Assembly: GCA_032622095.1 (NCBI GenBank)
Contig: CP136068.1
Span: 153,787,151-153,851,150, forward strand
Source of the DNA: Siphonodentalium dalli
Taxonomy: Eukaryota; Mollusca; Scaphopoda; Gadilida; Siphonodentaliidae
Direction: 5' to 3'
Length of the DNA: 64,000 nucleotides
The first letter of the stretch is position 1. Each line of letters begins with the position of its first letter. Positions 15,601 through 29,999 of the stretch are shown piece by piece. The translations under genes were made by a program, and so were the position numbers. Below the pieces are notes generated by a model, which searched no databases, was not told the origin of the DNA, and worked only from the letters and a program-made list of their open reading frames with translations.

Positions 15601-18600
15601 ATTCCACTGAACAGGCTGACTTACACCCGTTATTCCACTGAACAGGCTGACTTACACCCGTTATTCCACTGAACAGGCTGACTTACACCCGTTATTCCAC
15701 TGAACAGGCTGACTTACACCCGTTATTCAGAACAGGCTGACTTACACACGTTATTCCACTGAACAGGCTGACTTACACCCGTTATTCCACTGAACAGGCT
15801 GACTTACACCAGTAATTCAGAACAGGCTGACTTACACACGTTATTCCACTGAACAGGCTGACTTACACACGTTATTCAGAACAGGCTGACTTACACACGT
15901 TATTCAGAACAGGCTGACTTACACCCGTTATTCCACTGAACAGGCTGACTTACACACGTTATTCCACTGAACAGGCTGACTTACACCCGTTATTCCACTG
16001 AACAGGCTGACTTACACCCGTTATTCCACTGAACAGGCTGACTTACACCCGTTATTCCACTGAACAGGCTGACTTACACCCGTTATTCAGAACAGGCTGA
16101 CTTACACACGTTATTCCACTGAACAGGCTGACTTACACCCGTTATTCAGAACAGGCTGACTTACACACGTTATTCCACTGAACAGGCTGACTTACACCCG
16201 TTATTCAGAACAGGCTGACTTACACCAGTTATTCAGAACAGGCTGACTTACACACGTTATTCAGAACAGGCTGACTTACACCCGTTATTCAGAACAGGCT
16301 GACTTACACACGTTATTCCACTGAACAGGCTGACTTACACCCGTTATTCAGAACAGGCTGACTTACACACGTTATTCCACTGAACAGGCTGACTTACACC
16401 CGTTATTCAGAACAGGCTGACTTACACACGTTATTCAGAACAGGCTGACTTACACCCGTTATTCAGAACAGGCTGACTTACACACGTTATTCCACTGAAC
16501 AGGCTGACTTACACCCGTTATTCAGAACAGGCTGACTTACACACGTTATTCAGAACAGGCTGACTTACACACGTTATTCTACTGAACAGGCTGACTTACA
16601 CCCGTTATTCAGAACAGGCTGACTTACACCCGTTATTCAGAACAGGCTGACTTACACACGTTATTCCACTGAACAGGCTGACTTACACCCGTTATTCCAC
16701 AGAACAGGCTGACTTACACCCGTTATTCCACTGAACAGGCTGACTTACACCCGTTATTCAGAACAGGCTGACTTACACACGTTATTCAGAACAGGCTGAC
16801 TTACACACGTTATTCAGAACAGGCTGACTTACACACGTTATTCCACTGAACAGGCTGACTTACACACGTTATTCCACTGAACAGGCTGACTTACACACGT
16901 TATTCCACTGAACAGGCTGACTTACACCCGTTATTCCACTGAACAGGCTGACTTACACCCGTTATTCAGAACAGGCTGACTTACACACGTTATTCAGAAC
17001 AGGCTGACTTACACACGTTATTCAGAACAGGCTGACTTACACACGTTATTCCACTGAACAGGCTGACTTACACACGTTATTCCACTGAACAGGCTGACTT
17101 ACACACGTTATTCCACTGAACAGGCTGACTTACACACGTTATTCCACTGAACAGGCTGACTTACACACGTTATTCCACTGAACAGGCTGACTTACACACG
17201 TTATTCTACTGAACAGGCTGACTTACACCCGTTATTCAGAACAGGCTGACTTACACCCGTTATCCCACTGAACAGGCTGACTTACACCAGTTATTCAGAA
17301 CAGGCTGACTTACACACGTTATTCTACTGAACAGGCTGACTTACACCCGTTATTCAGAACAGGCTGACTTACACCCGTTATTCAGAACAGGCTGACTTAC
17401 ACACGTTATTCCACTGAACAGGCTGACTTACACCCGTTATTCCACAGAACAGGCTGACTTACACCAGTTATTCCACTGAACAGGCTGACTTACACCAGTT
17501 ATTCAGAACAGGCTGACTTACACACGTTATTCCACTGAACAGGCTGACTTACACACGTTATTCCACTGAACAGGCTGACTTACACACGTTATTCAGAACA
17601 GGCTGACTTATACCCGTTATTCCACTGAACAGGCTGACTTACACCCGTTATTCAGAACAGGCTGACTTACACACGTTATTCCACTGAACAGGCTGACTTA
17701 CACCCGTTATTCCACAGAACAGGCTGACTTACACACGTTATTCCACTGAACAGGCTGACTTACACCCGTTATTCAGAACAGGCTGACTTACACACGTTAT
17801 TCCACTGAACAGGCTGACTTACACACGTTATTCCACTGAACAGGCTGACTTACACACGTTATTCAGAACAGGCTGACTTACACACGTTATTCAGAACAGG
17901 CTGACTTACACACGTTATTCCACTGAACAGGCTGACTTACACTCGTTATTCCACTGAACAGGCTGACTTACACACGTTATTCCACTGAACAGGCTGACTT
18001 ACACTCGTTATTCCACTGAACAGGCTGACTTACACACGTTATTCCACTGAACAGGCTGACTTACACTCGTTATTCCACTGAACAGGCTGACTTACACACG
18101 TTATTCCACTGAACAGGCTGACTTACACTCGTTATTCCACTGAACAGGCTGACTTACACACGTTATTCCACTGAACAGGCTGACTTACACACGTTATTCC
18201 ACTGAACAGGCTGACTTACACCCGTTATTCAGAACAGGCTGACTTACACCCGTTATTCAGAACAGGCTGACTTACACCCGTTATTCCACTGAACAGGCTG
18301 AATTACACTCGTTATTCCACTGAACAGGCTGACTTACACACGTTATTCCACTGAACAGGCTGACTTACACCCGTTATTCCACTGAACAGGCTGACTTACA
18401 CACGTTATTCCACTGAACAGGCTGACTTACACACGTTATTCCACTGAACAGGCTGACTTACACACGTTATTCAGAACAGGCTGACTTACACACGTTATTC
18501 CACTGAACAGGCTGACTTACACACGTTATTCCACTGAACAGGCTGACTTACACACGTTATTCTACTGAACAGGCTGACTTACACACGTTATTCCACTGAA

Positions 18601-19780
18601 CAGGCTGACTTACACCCGTTATTCCACTGAACAGGCTGACTTACACCCGTTATTCCACTGAACAGGCTGACTTACACCCGTTATTCAGAACAGGCTGACT
18701 TACACCCGTTATTCCACTGAACAGGCTGACTTACACACGTTATTCAGAACAGGCTGACTTACACCCGTTATTCAGAACAGGCTGACTTACACACGTTATT
18801 CAGAACAGGCTGACTTACACACGTTATTCAGAACAGGCTGACTTACACCCGTTATTCAGAACAGGCTGACTTACACCCGTTATTCCACTGAACAGGCTGA
18901 CTTACACACGTTATTCCACAGAACAGGCTGACTTACACACGTTATTCCACTGAACAGGCTGACTTACACACGTTATTCAGAACAGGCTGACTTACACCCG
19001 TTATTCCACTGAACAGGCTGACTTACACACGTTATTCCACTGAACAGGCTGACTTACACACGTTATTCCACTGAACAGGCTGACTTACACACGTTATTCC
19101 ACTGAACAGGCTGACTTACACACGTTATTCCACTGAACAGGCTGACTTACACACGTTATTCCACTGAACAGGCTGACTTACACACGTTATTCAGAACAGG
19201 CTGACTTACACCCGTTATTCCACTGAACAGGCTGACTTACACACGTTATTCCACTGAACAGGCTGACTTACACACGTTATTCCACTGAACAGGCTGACTT
19301 ACACACGTTATTCCACTGAACAGGCTGACTTACACACGTTATTCCACTGAACAGGCTGACTTACACACGTTATTCCACTGAACAGGCTGACTTACACACG
19401 TTATTCAGAACAGGCTGACTTACACCCGTTATTCCACTGAACAGGCTGACTTACACACGTTATTCCACTGAACAGGCTGACTTACACACGTTATTCCACT
19501 GAACAGGCTGACTTACACACGTTATTCAGAACAGGCTGACTTACACACGTTATTCAGAACAGGCTGACTTACACACGTTATTCCACTGAACAGGCTGACT
19601 TACACACGTTATTCCACTGAACAGGCTGACTTACACACGTTATTCAGAACAGGCTGACTTACACACGTTATTCAGAACAGGCTGACTTACACACGTTATT
19701 CCACTGAACAGGCTGACTTACACACGTTATTCAGAACAGGCTGACTTACACCCGTTATTCAGAACAGGCTGACTTACACC
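6660..19780. repeat. Array zone C: GCTGACTT with ACG/CCG units
   Basis: Almost all units are GCTGACTT with ACACACG or ACACCCG. The order of short and long units looks irregular over most of the zone. CCGTTG tails appear sporadically (about 11,707, 12,548, 12,667, 13,110 and 13,940). CCACAG tails cluster at about 13,260-13,720. A run of long units only spans about 15,225-15,720. A 62-bp dimer is at 17,910-18,170. Confidence 0.8.
17910..18170. repeat. 62-bp dimeric higher-order repeat
   Basis: Long units alternate strictly between ACACACG and ACACTCG for about four and a half dimers. The period is 62 bp, twice 31. TCG units are otherwise rare in this part of the array, so the alternation is best explained by recent amplification of a two-unit block. 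Confidence 0.85.
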
Positions 19781-21387
19781 CGTTATTCTACTGAACAGGC
19801 TGACTTACACCCGTTATTCTACTGAACAGGCTGACTTACACCCGTTATTCTACTGAACAGGCTGACTTACACCCGTTATTCTACTGAACAGGCTGACTTA
19901 CACACGTTATTCCACTGAACAGGCTGACTTACACACGTTATTCTACTGAACAGGCTGACTTACACACGTTATTCAGAACAGGCTGACTTACACCCGTTAT
20001 TCTACTGAACAGGCTGACTTACACCCGTTATTCTACTGAACAGGCTGACTTACACCCGTTATTCTACTGAACAGGCTGACTTACACCCGTTATTCCACTG
20101 AACAGGCTGACTTACACACGTTATTCTACTGAACAGGCTGACTTACACCCGTTATTCTACTGAACAGGCTGACTTACACACGTTATTCCACTGAACAGGC
20201 TGACTTACACACGTTATTCAGAACAGGCTGACTTACACCCGTTATTCAGAACAGGCTGACTTACACACGTTATTCCACTGAACAGGCTGACTTACACACG
20301 TTATTCTACTGAACAGGCTGACTTACACACGTTATTCTACTGAACAGGCTGACTTACACCCGTTATTCTACTGAACAGGCTGACTTACACACGTTATTCC
20401 ACTGAACAGGCTGACTTACACACGTTATTCAGAACAGGCTGACTTACACCCGTTATTCAGAACAGGCTGACTTACACACGTTATTCCACTGAACAGGCTG
20501 ACTTACACCCGTTATTCTACTGAACAGGCTGACTTACACACGTTATTCCACTGAACAGGCTGACTTACACACGTTATTCAGAACAGGCTGACTTACACCC
20601 GTTATTCAGAACAGGCTGACTTACACACGTTATTCCACTGAACAGGCTGACTTACACACGTTATTCAGAACAGGCTGACTTACACCCGTTATTCCACTGA
20701 ACAGGCTGACTTACACACGTTATTCCACTGAACAAGCTGACTTACACACGTTATTCCACTGAACAGGCTGACTTACACACGTTATTCAGAACAGGCTGAC
20801 TTACACACGTTATTCAGAACAGGCTGACTTACACACGTTATTCCACTGAACAGGCTGACTTACACACGTTATTCCACTGAACAGGCTGACTTACACACGT
20901 TATTCCACTGAACAGGCTGACTTACACACGTTATTCAGAACAGGCTGACTTACACACGTTATTCAGAACAGGCTGACTTACACACGTTATTCCACTGAAC
21001 AGGCTGACTTACACACGTTATTCAGAACAGGCTGACTTACACCCGTTATTCAGAACAGGCTGACTTACACTCGTTATTCTACTGAACAGGCTGACTTACA
21101 CCCGTTATTCTACTGAACAGGCTGACTTACACCCGTTATTCTACTGAACAGGCTGACTTACACCCGTTATTCTACTGAACAGGCTGACTTACACACGTTA
21201 TTCCACTGAACAGGCTGACTTACACACGTTATTCTACTGAACAGGCTGACTTACACACGTTATTCAGAACAGGCTGACTTACACCCGTTATTCTACTGAA
21301 CAGGCTGACTTACACCCGTTATTCTACTGAACAGGCTGACTTACACCCGTTATTCTACTGAACAGGCTGACTTACACCCGTTATTCT
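19350..21387. repeat. Tandem duplication marked by CTACTG tails
   Basis: The block at about 19,350-20,095 reappears at about 20,610-21,387. The offset is 1,260 bp at the left. It becomes 1,291 bp after one extra 31-bp unit is gained. Both copies carry the same series: four CTACTG units, one ACG-CCACTG, one ACG-CTACTG, one ACG-short, then three CTACTG units. CTACTG tails are rare outside this block. Copy 2 has private changes, AACAAGCTG near 20,733 and TCG near 21,071, so the copies have begun to diverge. Confidence 0.85.
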
Positions 21388-22959
21388 ACTGAACAGGCTG
21401 ACTTACACACGTTATTCAGAACAGGCTGACTTACACCAGTTATTCAGAACAGGCTGACTTACACACGTTATTCTACTGAACAGGCTGACTTACACCCGTT
21501 ATTCAGAACAGGCTGACTTACACCAGTTATTCAGAACAGGCTGACTTACACACGTTATTCTACTGAACAGGCTGACTTACACCCGTTATTCCACTGAACA
21601 GGCTGACTTACACCCGTTATTCCACAGAACAGGCTGACTTACACACGTTATTCCACTGAACAGGCTGACTTACACCCGTTATTCAGAACAGGCTGACTTA
21701 CACACGTTATTCCACTGAACAGGCTGACTTACACCCGTTATTCCACTGAACAGGCTGACTTACACACGTTATTCAGAACAGGCTGACTTACACACGTTAT
21801 TCCACAGAACAGGCTGACTTACACCAGTTATTCCACAGAACAGGCTGACTTACACACGTTATTCAGAACAGGCTGACTTACACACGTTATTCCACTGAAC
21901 AGGCTGACTTACACCCGTTATTCAGAACAGGCTGACTTACACACGTTATTCCACTGAACAGGCTGACTTATACCCGTTATTCCACTGAACAGGCTGACTT
22001 ACACACGTTATTCAGAACAGGCTGACTTACACCCGTTATTCAGAACAGGCTGACTTACACCCGTTATTCAGAACAGGCTGACTTACACACGTTATTCCAC
22101 TGAACAGGCTGACTTACACCCGTTATTCCACTGAACAGGCTGACTTACACACGTTATTCCACTGAACAGGCTGACTTACACCCGTTATTCAGAACAGGCT
22201 GACTTACACACGTTATTCCACTGAACAGGCTGACTTACACACGTTATTCAGAACAGGCTGACTTACACCCGTTATTCCACTGAACAGGCTGACTTACACA
22301 CGTTATTCCACTGAACAGGCTGACTTACACACGTTATTCCACTGAACAGGCTGACTTACACCCGTTATTCAGAACAGGCTGACTTACACACGTTATTCCA
22401 CTGAACAGGCTGACTTACACACGTTATTCCACTGAACAGGCTGACTTATACCCGTTATTCCACTGAACAGGCTGACTTACACCCGTTATTCAGAACAGGC
22501 TGACTTACACACGTTATTCCACTGAACAGGCTGACTTATACCCGTTATTCCACTGAACAGGCTGACTTACACCCGTTATTCCACTGAACAGGCTGACTTA
22601 CACACGTTATTCCACTGAACAGGCTGACTTACACACGTTATTCCACTGAACAGGCTGACTTACACCCGTTATTCAGAACAGGCTGACTTACACCCGTTAT
22701 TCAGAACAGGCTGACTTACACCCGTTATTCAGAACAGGCTGACTTACACACGTTATTCCACTGAACAGGCTGACTTACACCCGTTATTCCACTGAACAGG
22801 CTGACTTACACACGTTATTCCACTGAACAGGCTGACTTACACACGTTATTCAGAACAGGCTGACTTACACACGTTATTCCACTGAACAGGCTGACTTACA
22901 CCCGTTATTCAGAACAGGCTGACTTACACCCGTTATTCCACTGAACAGGCTGACTTACA

Positions 22960-25235
22960 CACGTTATTCCACGGAACAGGCTGACTTACACCCGTTATTC
23001 CACTGAACAGGCTGACTTACACCCGTTATTCCACTGAACAGGCTGACTTACACACGTTATTCCACGGAACAGGCTGACTTACACACGTTATTCCACTGAA
23101 CAGGCTGACTTACACCCGTTATTCCACTGAACAGGCTGACTTACACACGTTATTCCACGGAACAGGCTGACTTACACCCGTTATTCAGAACAGGCTGACT
23201 TACACACGTTATTCAGAACAGGCTGACTTACACCCGTTATTCCACTGAACAGGCTGACTTACACCCGTTATTCAGAACAGGCTGACTTACACCCGTTATT
23301 CAGAACAGGCTGACTTACACCCGTTATTCCACTGAACAGGCTGACTTACACCCGTTATTCCACTGAACAGGCTGACTTACACACGTTATTCCACTGAACA
23401 GGCTGACTTACACCCGTTATTCAGAACAGGCTGACTTACACACGTTATTCAGAACAGGCTGACTTACACCCGTTATTCAGAACAGGCTGACTTACACACG
23501 TTATTCCACTGAACAGGCTGACTTACACCCGTTATTCAGAACAGGCTGACTTACACCCGTTATTCAGAACAGGCTGACTTACACACGTTATTCCACTGAA
23601 CAGGCTGACTTACACCCGTTATTCAGAACAGGCTGACTTACACACGTTATTCCACTGAACAGGCTGACTTACACCCGTTATTCAGAACAGGCTGACTTAC
23701 ACACGTTATTCCACTGAACAGGCTGACTTACACACGTTATTCCACTGAACAGGCTGACTTACACCCGTTATTCCACTGAACAGGCTGACTTACACACGTT
23801 ATTCCACGGAACAGGCTGACTTACACCCGTTATTCCACTGAACAGGCTGACTTACACACGTTATTCCACGGAACAGGCTGACTTACACCCGTTATTCAGA
23901 ACAGGCTGACTTACACACGTTATTCAGAACAGGCTGACTTACACCCGTTATTCCACTGAACAGGCTGACTTACACCCGTTATTCAGAACAGGCTGACTTA
24001 CACCCGTTATTCAGAACAGGCTGACTTACACCCGTTATTCAGAACAGGCTGACTTACACACGTTATTCAGAACAGGCTGACTTACACCCGTTATTCCACT
24101 GAACAGGCTGACTTACACCCGTTATTCCACTGAACAGGCTGACTTACACCCGTTATTCAGAACAGGCTGACTTACACCCGTTATTCAGAACAGGCTGACT
24201 TACACCCGTTATTCCACCGAACAGGCTGACTTACACCCGTTATTCCACCGAACAGGCTGACTTACACCCGTTATTCAGAACAGGCTGACTTACACCCGTT
24301 ATTCAGAACAGGCTGACTTACACCCGTTATTCCACCGAACAGGCTGACTTACACCAGTTATTCCACCGAACAGGCTGACTTACACCCGTTATTCAGAACA
24401 GGCTGACTTACACCCGTTATTCCACCGAACAGGCTGACTTACACCCGTTATTCCACTGAACAGGCTGACTTACACCCGTTATTCAGAACAGGCTGACTTA
24501 CACCCGTTATTCCACTGAACAGGCTGACTTACACCCGTTATTCAGAACAGGCTGACTTACACCCGTTATTCCACCGAACAGGCTGACTTACACACGTTAT
24601 TCAGAACAGGCTGACTTACACCCGTTATTCAGAACAGGCTGACTTACACCCGTTATTCCACTGAACAGGCTGACTTACACCCGTTATTCAGAACAGGCTG
24701 ACTTACACCCGTTATTCCACTGAACAGGCTGACTTACACCCGTTATTCAGAACAGGCTGACTTACACCCGTTATTCCACTGAACAGGCTGACTTACACCA
24801 GTTATTCAGAACAGGCTGACTTACACCCGTTATTCCACTGAACAGGCTGACTTACACCCGTTATTCAGAACAGGCTGACTTACACCCGTTATTCCACCGA
24901 ACAGGCTGACTTACACCCGTTATTCCACTGAACAGGCTGACTTACACCCGTTATTCAGAACAGGCTGACTTACACCCGTTATTCCACCGAACAGGCTGAC
25001 TTACACCCGTTATTCCACTGAACAGGCTGACTTACACCCGTTATTCAGAACAGGCTGACTTACACCCGTTATTCCACTGAACAGGCTGACTTACACCCGT
25101 TATTCAGAACAGGCTGACTTACACCCGTTATTCCACCGAACAGGCTGACTTACACACGTTATTCAGAACAGGCTGACTTACACCCGTTATTCAGAACAGG
25201 CTGACTTACACCCGTTATTCCACTGAACAGGCTGA
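22960..25235. repeat. Array zone with CCACGG then CCACCG tails
   Basis: CCACGG tails occur at about 22,972-23,160 and 23,805-23,870. CCACCG tails begin at about 24,213. Within the CCACCG part, a pattern of units around 24,571 recurs at 25,133, an offset of 562 bp. The sharp switch between two rare single-base tail variants marks a boundary between separately homogenised blocks. Confidence 0.75.
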
Positions 25236-28200
25236 CTTACACCCGTTATTCAGAACAGGCTGACTTACACCCGTTATTCCACTGAACAGGCTGACTTACA
25301 CCCGTTATTCAGAACAGGCTGACTTACACCCGTTATTCCACTGAACAGGCTGACTTACACCAGTTATTCAGAACAGGCTGACTTACACCCGTTATTCCAC
25401 TGAACAGGCTGACTTACACCCGTTATTCAGAACAGGCTGACTTACACCAGTTATTCCACTGAACAGGCTGACTTACACCCGTTATTCCACTGAACAGGCT
25501 GACTTACACCCGTTATTCAGAACAGGCTGACTTACACCAGTTATTCAGAACAGGCTGACTTACACCAGTTATTCAGAACAGGCTGACTTACACCCGTTAT
25601 TCCACTGAACAGGCTGACTTACACCCGTTATTCCACCGAACAGGCTGACTTACACCCGTTATTCAGAACAGGCTGACTTACACCCGTTATTCCACCGAAC
25701 AGGCTGACTTACACCCGTTATTCCACTGAACAGGCTGACTTACACCCGTTATTCAGAACAGGCTGACTTACACCCGTTATTCCACTGAACAGGCTGACTT
25801 ACACCCGTTATTCAGAACAGGCTGACTTACACCCGTTATTCCACTGAACAGGCTGACTTACACCCGTTATTCCACTGAACAGGCTGACTTACACCAGTTA
25901 TTCCACTGAACAGGCTGACTTACACCCGTTATTCCACTGAACAGGCTGACTTACACCCGTTATTCAGAACAGGCTGACTTACACCAGTTATTCCACTGAA
26001 CAGGCTGACTTACACCCGTTATTCAGAACAGGCTGACCTACACCAGTTATTCCACTGAACAGGCTGACTTACACCCGTTATTCCACTGAACAGGCTGACT
26101 TACACCCGTTATTCAGAACAGGCTGACTTACACCCGTTATTCCACTGAACAGGCTGACTTACACCCGTTATTCAGAACAGGCTGACTTACACCAGTTATT
26201 CCACTGAACAGGCTGACTTACACCCGTTATTCCACTGAACAGGCTGACTTACACCCGTTATTCAGAACAGGCTGACTTACACCAGTTATTCCACTGAACA
26301 GGCTGACTTATACCCGTTATTCAGAACAGGCTGACTTACACCCGTTATTCCACTGAACAGGCTGACTTACACCCGTTATTCCACTGAACAGGCTGACTTA
26401 CACACGTTATTCAGAACAGGCTGACTTACACCAGTTATTCCACTGAACAGGCTGACTTACACCCGTTATTCCACTGAACAGGCTGACTTACACCCGTTAT
26501 TCAGAACAGGCTGACTTACACCAGTTATTCAGAACAGGCTGACTTACACCCGTTATTCCACTGAACAGGCTGACTTACACCCGTTATTCAGAACAGGCTG
26601 ACTTACACCAGTTATTCAGAACAGGCTGACTTACACCCGTTATTCAGAACAGGCTGACTTACACCCGTTATTCCACTGAACAGGCTGACTTACACCCGTT
26701 ATTCAGAACAGGCTGACTTACACCCGTTATTCAGAACAGGCTGACTTACACCCGTTATTCCACTGAACAGGCTGACTTACACCCGTTATTCAGAACAGGC
26801 TGACTTACACCAGTTATTCCACTGAACAGGCTGACTTACACACGTTATTCCACTGAACAGGCTGACTTACACACGTTATTCCACTGAACAGGCTGACTTA
26901 CACCAGTTATTCAGAACAGGCTGACTTACACCAGTTATTCCACTGAACAGGCTGACTTACACCAGTTATTCAGAACAGGCTGACTTACACCAGTTATTCC
27001 ACTGAACAGGCTGACTTACACCCGTTATTCCACTGAACAGGCTGACTTACACCCGTTATTCAGAACAGGCTGACTTACACCAGTTATTCCACTGAACAGG
27101 CTGACTTACACCCGTTATTCCACTGAACAGGCTGACTTACACCCGTTATTCAGAACAGGCTGACTTACACCAGTTATTCCACTGAACAGGCTGACTTACA
27201 CCCGTTATTCCACTGAACAGGCTGACTTACACCCGTTATTCAGAACAGGCTGACTTACACCAGTTATTCCACTGAACAGGCTGACTTACACCCGTTATTC
27301 CACTGAACAGGCTGACTTACACCCGTTATTCAGAACAGGCTGACTTACACCAGTTATTCCACTGAACAGGCTGACTTACACCCGTTATTCCACTGAACAG
27401 GCTGACTTACACCAGTTATTCAGAACAGGCTGACTTACACCCGTTATTCAGAACAGGCTGACTTACACCCGTTATTCAGAACAGGCTGACTTACACCCGT
27501 TATTCCACTGAACAGGCTGACTTACACCCGTTATTCAGAACAGGCTGACTTACACCCGTTATTCCACTGAACAGGCTGACTTACACCAGTTATTCAGAAC
27601 AGGCTGACTTACACCCGTTATTCCACTGAACAGGCTGACTTACACCCGTTATTCAGAACAGGCTGACTTACACCAGTTATTCCACTGAACAGGCTGACTT
27701 ACACCCGTTATTCCACTGAACAGGCTGACTTACACCCGTTATTCAGAACAGGCTGACTTACACCAGTTATTCAGAACAGGCTGACTTACACCAGTTATTC
27801 AGAACAGGCTGACTTACACCCGTTATTCCACTGAACAGGCTGACTTACACCCGTTATTCCACCGAACAGGCTGACTTACACCCGTTATTCAGAACAGGCT
27901 GACTTACACCCGTTATTCCACCGAACAGGCTGACTTACACCCGTTATTCCACTGAACAGGCTGACTTACACCCGTTATTCAGAACAGGCTGACTTACACC
28001 CGTTATTCCACTGAACAGGCTGACTTACACCCGTTATTCAGAACAGGCTGACTTACACCCGTTATTCCACTGAACAGGCTGACTTACACCCGTTATTCCA
28101 CTGAACAGGCTGACTTACACCAGTTATTCCACTGAACAGGCTGACTTACACCCGTTATTCCACTGAACAGGCTGACTTACACCCGTTATTCAGAACAGGC

Positions 28201-29745
28201 TGACTTACACCAGTTATTCCACTGAACAGGCTGACTTACACCCGTTATTCAGAACAGGCTGACTTACACCAGTTATTCCACTGAACAGGCTGACTTACAC
28301 CCGTTATTCCACTGAACAGGCTGACTTACACCCGTTATTCAGAACAGGCTGACTTACACCCGTTATTCCACTGAACAGGCTGACTTACACCCGTTATTCA
28401 GAACAGGCTGACTTACACCAGTTATTCCACTGAACAGGCTGACTTACACCCGTTATTCCACTGAACAGGCTGACTTACACCCGTTATTCAGAACAGGCTG
28501 ACTTACACCAGTTATTCCACTGAACAGGCTGACTTATACCCGTTATTCAGAACAGGCTGACTTACACCCGTTATTCCACTGAACAGGCTGACTTACACCC
28601 GTTATTCCACTGAACAGGCTGACTTACACACGTTATTCAGAACAGGCTGACTTACACCAGTTATTCCACTGAACAGGCTGACTTACACCCGTTATTCCAC
28701 TGAACAGGCTGACTTACACCCGTTATTCAGAACAGGCTGACTTACACCAGTTATTCAGAACAGGCTGACTTACACCCGTTATTCCACTGAACAGGCTGAC
28801 TTACACCCGTTATTCAGAACAGGCTGACTTACACCAGTTATTCAGAACAGGCTGACTTACACCCGTTATTCAGAACAGGCTGACTTACACCCGTTATTCC
28901 ACTGAACAGGCTGACTTACACCCGTTATTCAGAACAGGCTGACTTACACCCGTTATTCAGAACAGGCTGACTTACACCCGTTATTCCACTGAACAGGCTG
29001 ACTTACACCCGTTATTCAGAACAGGCTGACTTACACCAGTTATTCCACTGAACAGGCTGACTTACACACGTTATTCCACTGAACAGGCTGACTTACACAC
29101 GTTATTCCACTGAACAGGCTGACTTACACCAGTTATTCAGAACAGGCTGACTTACACCAGTTATTCCACTGAACAGGCTGACTTACACCAGTTATTCAGA
29201 ACAGGCTGACTTACACCAGTTATTCCACTGAACAGGCTGACTTACACCCGTTATTCCACTGAACAGGCTGACTTACACCCGTTATTCAGAACAGGCTGAC
29301 TTACACCAGTTATTCCACTGAACAGGCTGACTTACACCCGTTATTCCACTGAACAGGCTGACTTACACCCGTTATTCAGAACAGGCTGACTTACACCAGT
29401 TATTCCACTGAACAGGCTGACTTACACCCGTTATTCCACTGAACAGGCTGACTTACACCCGTTATTCAGAACAGGCTGACTTACACCAGTTATTCCACTG
29501 AACAGGCTGACTTACACCCGTTATTCCACTGAACAGGCTGACTTACACCCGTTATTCAGAACAGGCTGACTTACACCAGTTATTCCACTGAACAGGCTGA
29601 CTTACACCCGTTATTCCACTGAACAGGCTGACTTACACCAGTTATTCAGAACAGGCTGACTTACACCCGTTATTCAGAACAGGCTGACTTACACCCGTTA
29701 TTCAGAACAGGCTGACTTACACCCGTTATTCCACTGAACAGGCTG
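25235..29745. repeat. 2,226-bp tandem duplication inside the array
   Basis: Copy 1 (about 25,235-27,520) and copy 2 (about 27,461-29,745) share the order of unit lengths and variants. Three anchors fix the offset: the first CCACCG at 25,633 and 27,859; the TTATACCCG unit at 26,311 and 28,537; and the ACACG pair at 26,841 and 29,067. All differ by exactly 2,226 bp. Before about 25,235 and after about 27,520 the unit orders diverge. Confidence 0.9.
26990..27420. repeat. 90-bp trimeric higher-order repeat
   Basis: Three units (CAG-CCACTG, CCG-CCACTG, CCG-short; 31+31+28 = 90 bp) repeat nearly five times without a visible mismatch. The same block appears again at about 29,216-29,646 as part of the 2,226-bp duplication. 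The trimer therefore expanded before the larger duplication. Confidence 0.9.
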
Positions 29746-29999
29746 ACTTACACCAGTTATTCAGAACAGGCTGACTTACACCCGTTATTCAGAACAGGCT
29801 GACTTACACCCGTTATTCAGAACAGGCTGACTTACACCCGTTATTCCACTGAACAGGCTGACTTACACCCGTTATTCAGAACAGGCTGACTTACACCCGT
29901 TATTCCACTGAACAGGCTGACTTACACCCGTTATTCCACAGAACAGGCTGACTTACACCCGTTATTCCACTGAACAGGCTGACTTACACCAGTTATTCA

